Source: Sphingobacterium sp. PCS056 (GTDB lineage: Bacteria; Bacteroidota; Bacteroidia; Sphingobacteriales; Sphingobacteriaceae). Taken from it: a stretch of DNA of 64,000 nucleotides. Shown piece by piece: positions 61,108 to 64,000 of the stretch. Numbering within the stretch: position 1 is the stretch's first letter; every line of letters begins with the position of its first letter. The stretch covers positions 434,001-498,000 of the forward strand of contig NZ_CP096883.1 in the NCBI RefSeq assembly GCF_023273895.1. Reading direction: 5' to 3'. The notes under the pieces were generated by a model. The model worked only from the letters and a program-made list of their open reading frames with translations, had not been told where the DNA came from and ran no database searches. Both the position numbers and the translations under genes were made by a program.

Positions 61108-63474
61108 TTACAAATAATCTTTCTTCAATTCAAGAACCCCTTCAAGGCGCACATCATCCGATGCAGACCCGATCAGTAATTTAAATTTTCCCTTCTCCGT
61201 TTTCCACCTGTTATCCACAGCCCATAATTTTAGATCCTCTTTCGTGAGCTGAAAAGAAATTTGCTCACGCTTTCCCGCTCCAATATTCTTACGCTCAAAA
61301 CGTTTCAATTGCTTTACAGCAGTAACAACAGAACTAACTTCGTCAACCACATACAATTGAGCCACCTCATCACCCTTCAGTAGCCCTTTGTTTTCCACAT
61401 CAAAAGAAACCGTGCACACAAAATCACTAGCTCCCTCTTTCACATCAACCAAAAGGTTAGAATATTCAAATTTACTGTAGCTCAATCCATAGCCAAAAGC
61501 ATATAAAGGTTTAGCCGTCATCTCGACATAATCATGATGTTTAGGTTTATTATGATTATAATGAACCGGTAACTGTCCTACAGAACGAGGAATAGACACG
61601 GGTAGGCGCCCTGCTGGATTGTAATCTCCAAAGAGCACATCAGCAATCGCCAATCCGCCTTCTTGCCCAGGATACCAAGCATTCACAATAGCAGGCACAT
61701 GAGCCGAAGCCCAATTGAGATTCAAAGGTCTACCCATGATCGTAACCAAAACCACAGGTTTACCTAATTTTTCTAATTCTTGGATCAATCGCAATTGATC
61801 ACCCATCATATCCAATGATACGCGATCAAAACCTTCACCACTTTCCATATCACTCACCGCATTGATATCCACATTAGCAGCACCAGTCGCCTGATAAGAA
61901 GTTTTAAAATCCCGAGCACTAGAACCACCTAGCACAACGACCACAACATCAGACAATTTAGCTGCTGCAACTGCCTCCTGAATATGACTATTCGAAGTGT
62001 CCCGAATAGCGCATCCTTTCACATAATCAATCTGAGTACCTTTTCCCACCGCAGCACGAATACCATCCAATACGGTCTTGACCTTCCCATCCGCTTGAGG
62101 CGCAGTATAATCCCCCAACTGATTATAGACATTATCGGCATTAGGCCCTACAACAGCGATACGCTTAATTGTTTTTTTAAGCGGCAAAAGATTACCTTCA
62201 TTCTTAAGCAGTACAATAGATTCTTGCGCAACTTTTCGAGCCATAGCGCGATTCACTTCCGTTCCCACCTTCTTAACAACCAATTTTTCATCCACAAAAG
62301 GACGATCAAATAAGCCTAAATTAAATTTCATTCGCAGTACCCGAGCTACGGCAGTATCGAGCACAGCACCCTCAACAAGTCCATCCTTTATTGCCTGCTG
62401 CAGGTTAGCACCATACCCAGTACCACTCAAATCAACATCTAAACCAGCATGTAAACTCTGTGAAGCAGCTTCAGCACCATTAGAGGCAGTAGCATGTCCA
62501 CCATTCAATCCCGAAATACTCAATAAATCCGAAACAACAAATCCATTAAATCCCCATTCCTCACGTAATATATCTTTCAGAAGCCAAGGATTTGACGAAC
62601 AAGGAATACCATCAATACTATTATAAGCAGTCATGACCGAACCAGCACCAGATTTTACAGCCTGTTCAAAAGGATATAAATAATGTTGTCTTAAGGCCCT
62701 TTCCCCAATAGAAACAGCCTCACCATTATGCCCTCCCTCAGGAACAGCATAGGCCACAAAATGCTTAAGTGTCCCAATGATCTTATCCTCTTGACCAAGC
62801 ATATCACCCTGAAATCCTTTTATCATTGACTTTCCCATCTGACCAATCAGGTAAGCATCCTCACCATACGTTTCCTCGGTACGTGACCAGCGCGGATCGC
62901 GAGCGAGATCCAAGACAGGACCATAGCCATTTTTACCACCCACCGCATAGGTTTCCTGTGCGATAGTAGCCGCCATCTGTTGAATCAAATTCGGATTCCA
63001 AGTACTTGCCTGTCCAATAGCTGTTGGAAAAACAGTAGCACCTATAGCCATATGACCATGTGGAGCCTCCTCCGATAACAACAAAGGAATACCCAAACGT
63101 GTGCTGTCCAACATATAACGTTGAATCGCATTCGTAGCACGAGCAGCTTCAACTGGACTCAATCCATTTGAAAGAGTCTTCTGTGTCCAAGGGTCAGCAC
63201 GAAATGTTGCCCATAGCATACCAATATGTTGATCCTTTACCGCTTTTTTTAATTTAGCACTTACCGATATACCATCAGTTCCCTTATCATACATTTCCCA
63301 GCCCAATAATTTAGACAACTGACCAACTTTTTCATCAGTTGTCATTCTGCCCAAAAGATCTTGAACCCGTTTCTCAACAGGGATTTTACTATTTTTATAA
63401 GGGATTTGCTGTGCCTGTAGATTAGGAATGGTCAAAAATATCATTCCACTAAAAAAAATGCTGCTAAGTTTCAT
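61108..63474 (-). CDS. GH3 family beta-glycosidase, exported (BglX-like)
   Basis: This 788-residue enzyme has a signal peptide (LSSIFFSGMIFLTIPNLQAQ) and the three GH3 domains: a TIM barrel, an alpha/beta sandwich and a C-terminal fibronectin III-like domain (from about residue 690). The nucleophile region is WGFNGFVVSDLLSISGLNGG, with KHFVAYAVPEGGHNG and RDPRWSRTEETYGEDAYLIG nearby. The second domain has VVVVLGGSSARDF and the signature AWYPGQEGGLAIADVLFGDYNPAGRLP. GH3 enzymes remove terminal beta-linked glucose, xylose or other sugars in the periplasm; the exact substrate is unknown. It is transcribed towards the BNR gene. Confidence 0.94.
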   Translation of the reverse strand: MKLSSIFFSGMIFLTIPNLQAQQIPYKNSKIPVEKRVQDLLGRMTTDEKVGQLSKLLGWEMYDKGTDGISVSAKLKKAVKDQHIGMLWATFRADPWTQKTLSNGLSPVEAARATNAIQRYMLDSTRLGIPLLLSEEAPHGHMAIGATVFPTAIGQASTWNPNLIQQMAATIAQETYAVGGKNGYGPVLDLARDPRWSRTEETYGEDAYLIGQMGKSMIKGFQGDMLGQEDKIIGTLKHFVAYAVPEGGHNGEAVSIGERALRQHYLYPFEQAVKSGAGSVMTAYNSIDGIPCSSNPWLLKDILREEWGFNGFVVSDLLSISGLNGGHATASNGAEAASQSLHAGLDVDLSGTGYGANLQQAIKDGLVEGAVLDTAVARVLRMKFNLGLFDRPFVDEKLVVKKVGTEVNRAMARKVAQESIVLLKNEGNLLPLKKTIKRIAVVGPNADNVYNQLGDYTAPQADGKVKTVLDGIRAAVGKGTQIDYVKGCAIRDTSNSHIQEAVAAAKLSDVVVVVLGGSSARDFKTSYQATGAANVDINAVSDMESGEGFDRVSLDMMGDQLRLIQELEKLGKPVVLVTIMGRPLNLNWASAHVPAIVNAWYPGQEGGLAIADVLFGDYNPAGRLPVSIPRSVGQLPVHYNHNKPKHHDYVEMTAKPLYAFGYGLSYSKFEYSNLLVDVKEGASDFVCTVSFDVENKGLLKGDEVAQLYVVDEVSSVVTAVKQLKRFERKNIGAGKREQISFQLTKEDLKLWAVDNRWKTEKGKFKLLIGSASDDVRLEGVLELKKDYL

Positions 63475-63496
63475 TCTAAATGTATAAAAACAATAA

Positions 63497-63518
63497 GTAG
63501 TCGGTTTGTAAACTACTA
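63497..63518. repeat. Inverted repeat upstream of the GH3 gene
   Basis: AGTAGT and ACTACT form 6-bp arms around a 10-base spacer, about 25 bp before the GH3 start codon on the minus strand. It may be a regulator site, but arms of this length arise by chance. Confidence 0.25.
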
Positions 63519-63716
63519 AAATAACGTTTTAGCTTTAAAAAAAAGCAGTCTTGTGAAATAATATCAACAAAAATACAAGACATAAAAAAGATGATAGTTC
63601 TACACGACCTTCAAACAATTTCTAACTTTTTAGAGCAGTTTACACAAAATCCTTTTTATGCCATATTATATGGCTAAGCCAGTATTTCTTATACAATACG
63701 GTCCTAATCGATTCAA

Positions 63717-64000
63717 CTACTTTTTTACACCTTTAAAATAATATTTTACAGGAACAACAAACGCAGCCGGATTATTATTTTGAGAGGTAATGATCAATCG
63801 ATTTCCCTCAAACGCTACGAGATAAGAAGAATACGGATCGCTATCAGAAAATTTGATGGTAGCTTTCTCTTTGTTGAAAGTAAAACCATTTGTATTTTTT
63901 CCTTTAAAAATACCTAGTTCAAACATACCCTCTTGCGCCGTACAACTTTTAGCGCCTTTATCCAACCGCATTTCATTGGATTCGTCCTGAAATAAAAAGA
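63717..64000 (-). CDS. C-terminal part of an unidentified protein (partial)
   Basis: The frame stays open to the window edge, so the gene starts outside; 94 residues are visible, ending VVPVKYYFKGVKK. Beta-strand-rich segments such as NGFTFNKEKATIKFSDSD and YLVAFEGNRLIITSQ suggest a small sandwich domain, possibly the tail of a secreted carbohydrate-active enzyme. I do not recognise the family. The internal ATG near 63971 is unlikely to be the true start because the frame upstream of it also looks coding. The 242 bp between this gene and the GH3 start hold only AT-rich sequence. Confidence 0.5.
   Translation of the reverse strand, partial: FLFQDESNEMRLDKGAKSCTAQEGMFELGIFKGKNTNGFTFNKEKATIKFSDSDPYSSYLVAFEGNRLIITSQNNNPAAFVVPVKYYFKGVKK

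Noticed and set aside
1..64000. CRISPR arrays, tRNA or rRNA genes, insertion sequences and phage genes
   Set aside because: I looked through the larger gaps and saw no regularly spaced repeats, cloverleaf sequences, transposases, integrases or phage structural genes.

Overview
The window reads as a chromosomal piece of a Bacteroidota bacterium, most likely family Sphingobacteriaceae and plausibly Sphingobacterium. Support comes from paired SusC/SusD genes, an alternative complex III (ActABCDEF) operon joined to aa3 oxidase genes, many promoters with the Bacteroidota -7 box TAnnTTTG, rare Shine-Dalgarno sequences and a low-GC coding style. The genus is inference; no rRNA or other phylogenetic marker beyond protein resemblance is present. 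No CRISPR array, insertion sequence, phage, plasmid function or tRNA gene was seen.

Layout. 1-1755: the end of gltB and all of gltD (glutamate synthase). 1987-5142 (minus): an EamA exporter, an LptF/LptG-type permease and tgt. 5344-11098: a membrane glycosyltransferase and rsmG (plus), two unknown small genes (minus), then dprA, a metabolite:H+ symporter and a small membrane protein (plus). 11180-11284: the SRP RNA gene, followed by accD. 12318-15738: a small HExxH protein, a MerR regulator behind a palindromic promoter, a YfcE-like phosphoesterase, a trmN6-like methyltransferase and an unknown secreted barrel-like protein. 15735-19335: mutS and mtgA.

19417-36513 (minus) is one tightly packed respiratory operon of about 17 kb. 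In transcription order it holds actA-actB-actC-actD-actE-actF, oxidase subunits II and I, heme A synthase, heme O synthase, two subunit III-like proteins, subunit IV, a SCO-fold protein without its copper ligands, a DUF420 protein and a small conserved protein. The products would form a quinol:cytochrome c oxidoreductase coupled to an aa3 oxidase, with its heme A supply.

36861-45412 holds a lipoprotein MsrB, a LacI regulator diverging from a GH92 alpha-mannosidase gene, a DUF493 protein, pnp, rpsO and a membrane acyltransferase of the HGSNAT/DUF5009 type. 45742-60999 is a tandemly duplicated glycan-uptake locus. Copy 1 is ROK regulator-SusC-SusD followed by a GH29 alpha-L-fucosidase. Copy 2 is ROK-SusC-SusD followed by a BNR/sialidase-fold lipoprotein. 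The SusD-distal terminators of the two copies are nearly identical, and so are the SusC 5' ends. A GH3 beta-glycosidase (minus) and a 3' gene fragment close the window.

The most unusual points are the paired ROK-SusCD cassettes, the SCO-like protein lacking all three copper ligands, a Tgt lacking its zinc cysteines, several genes whose -7 box lies so close to the start codon that the mRNA should be leaderless, and a small HExxH membrane protein. I did not find a clearly new defence or mobile system.
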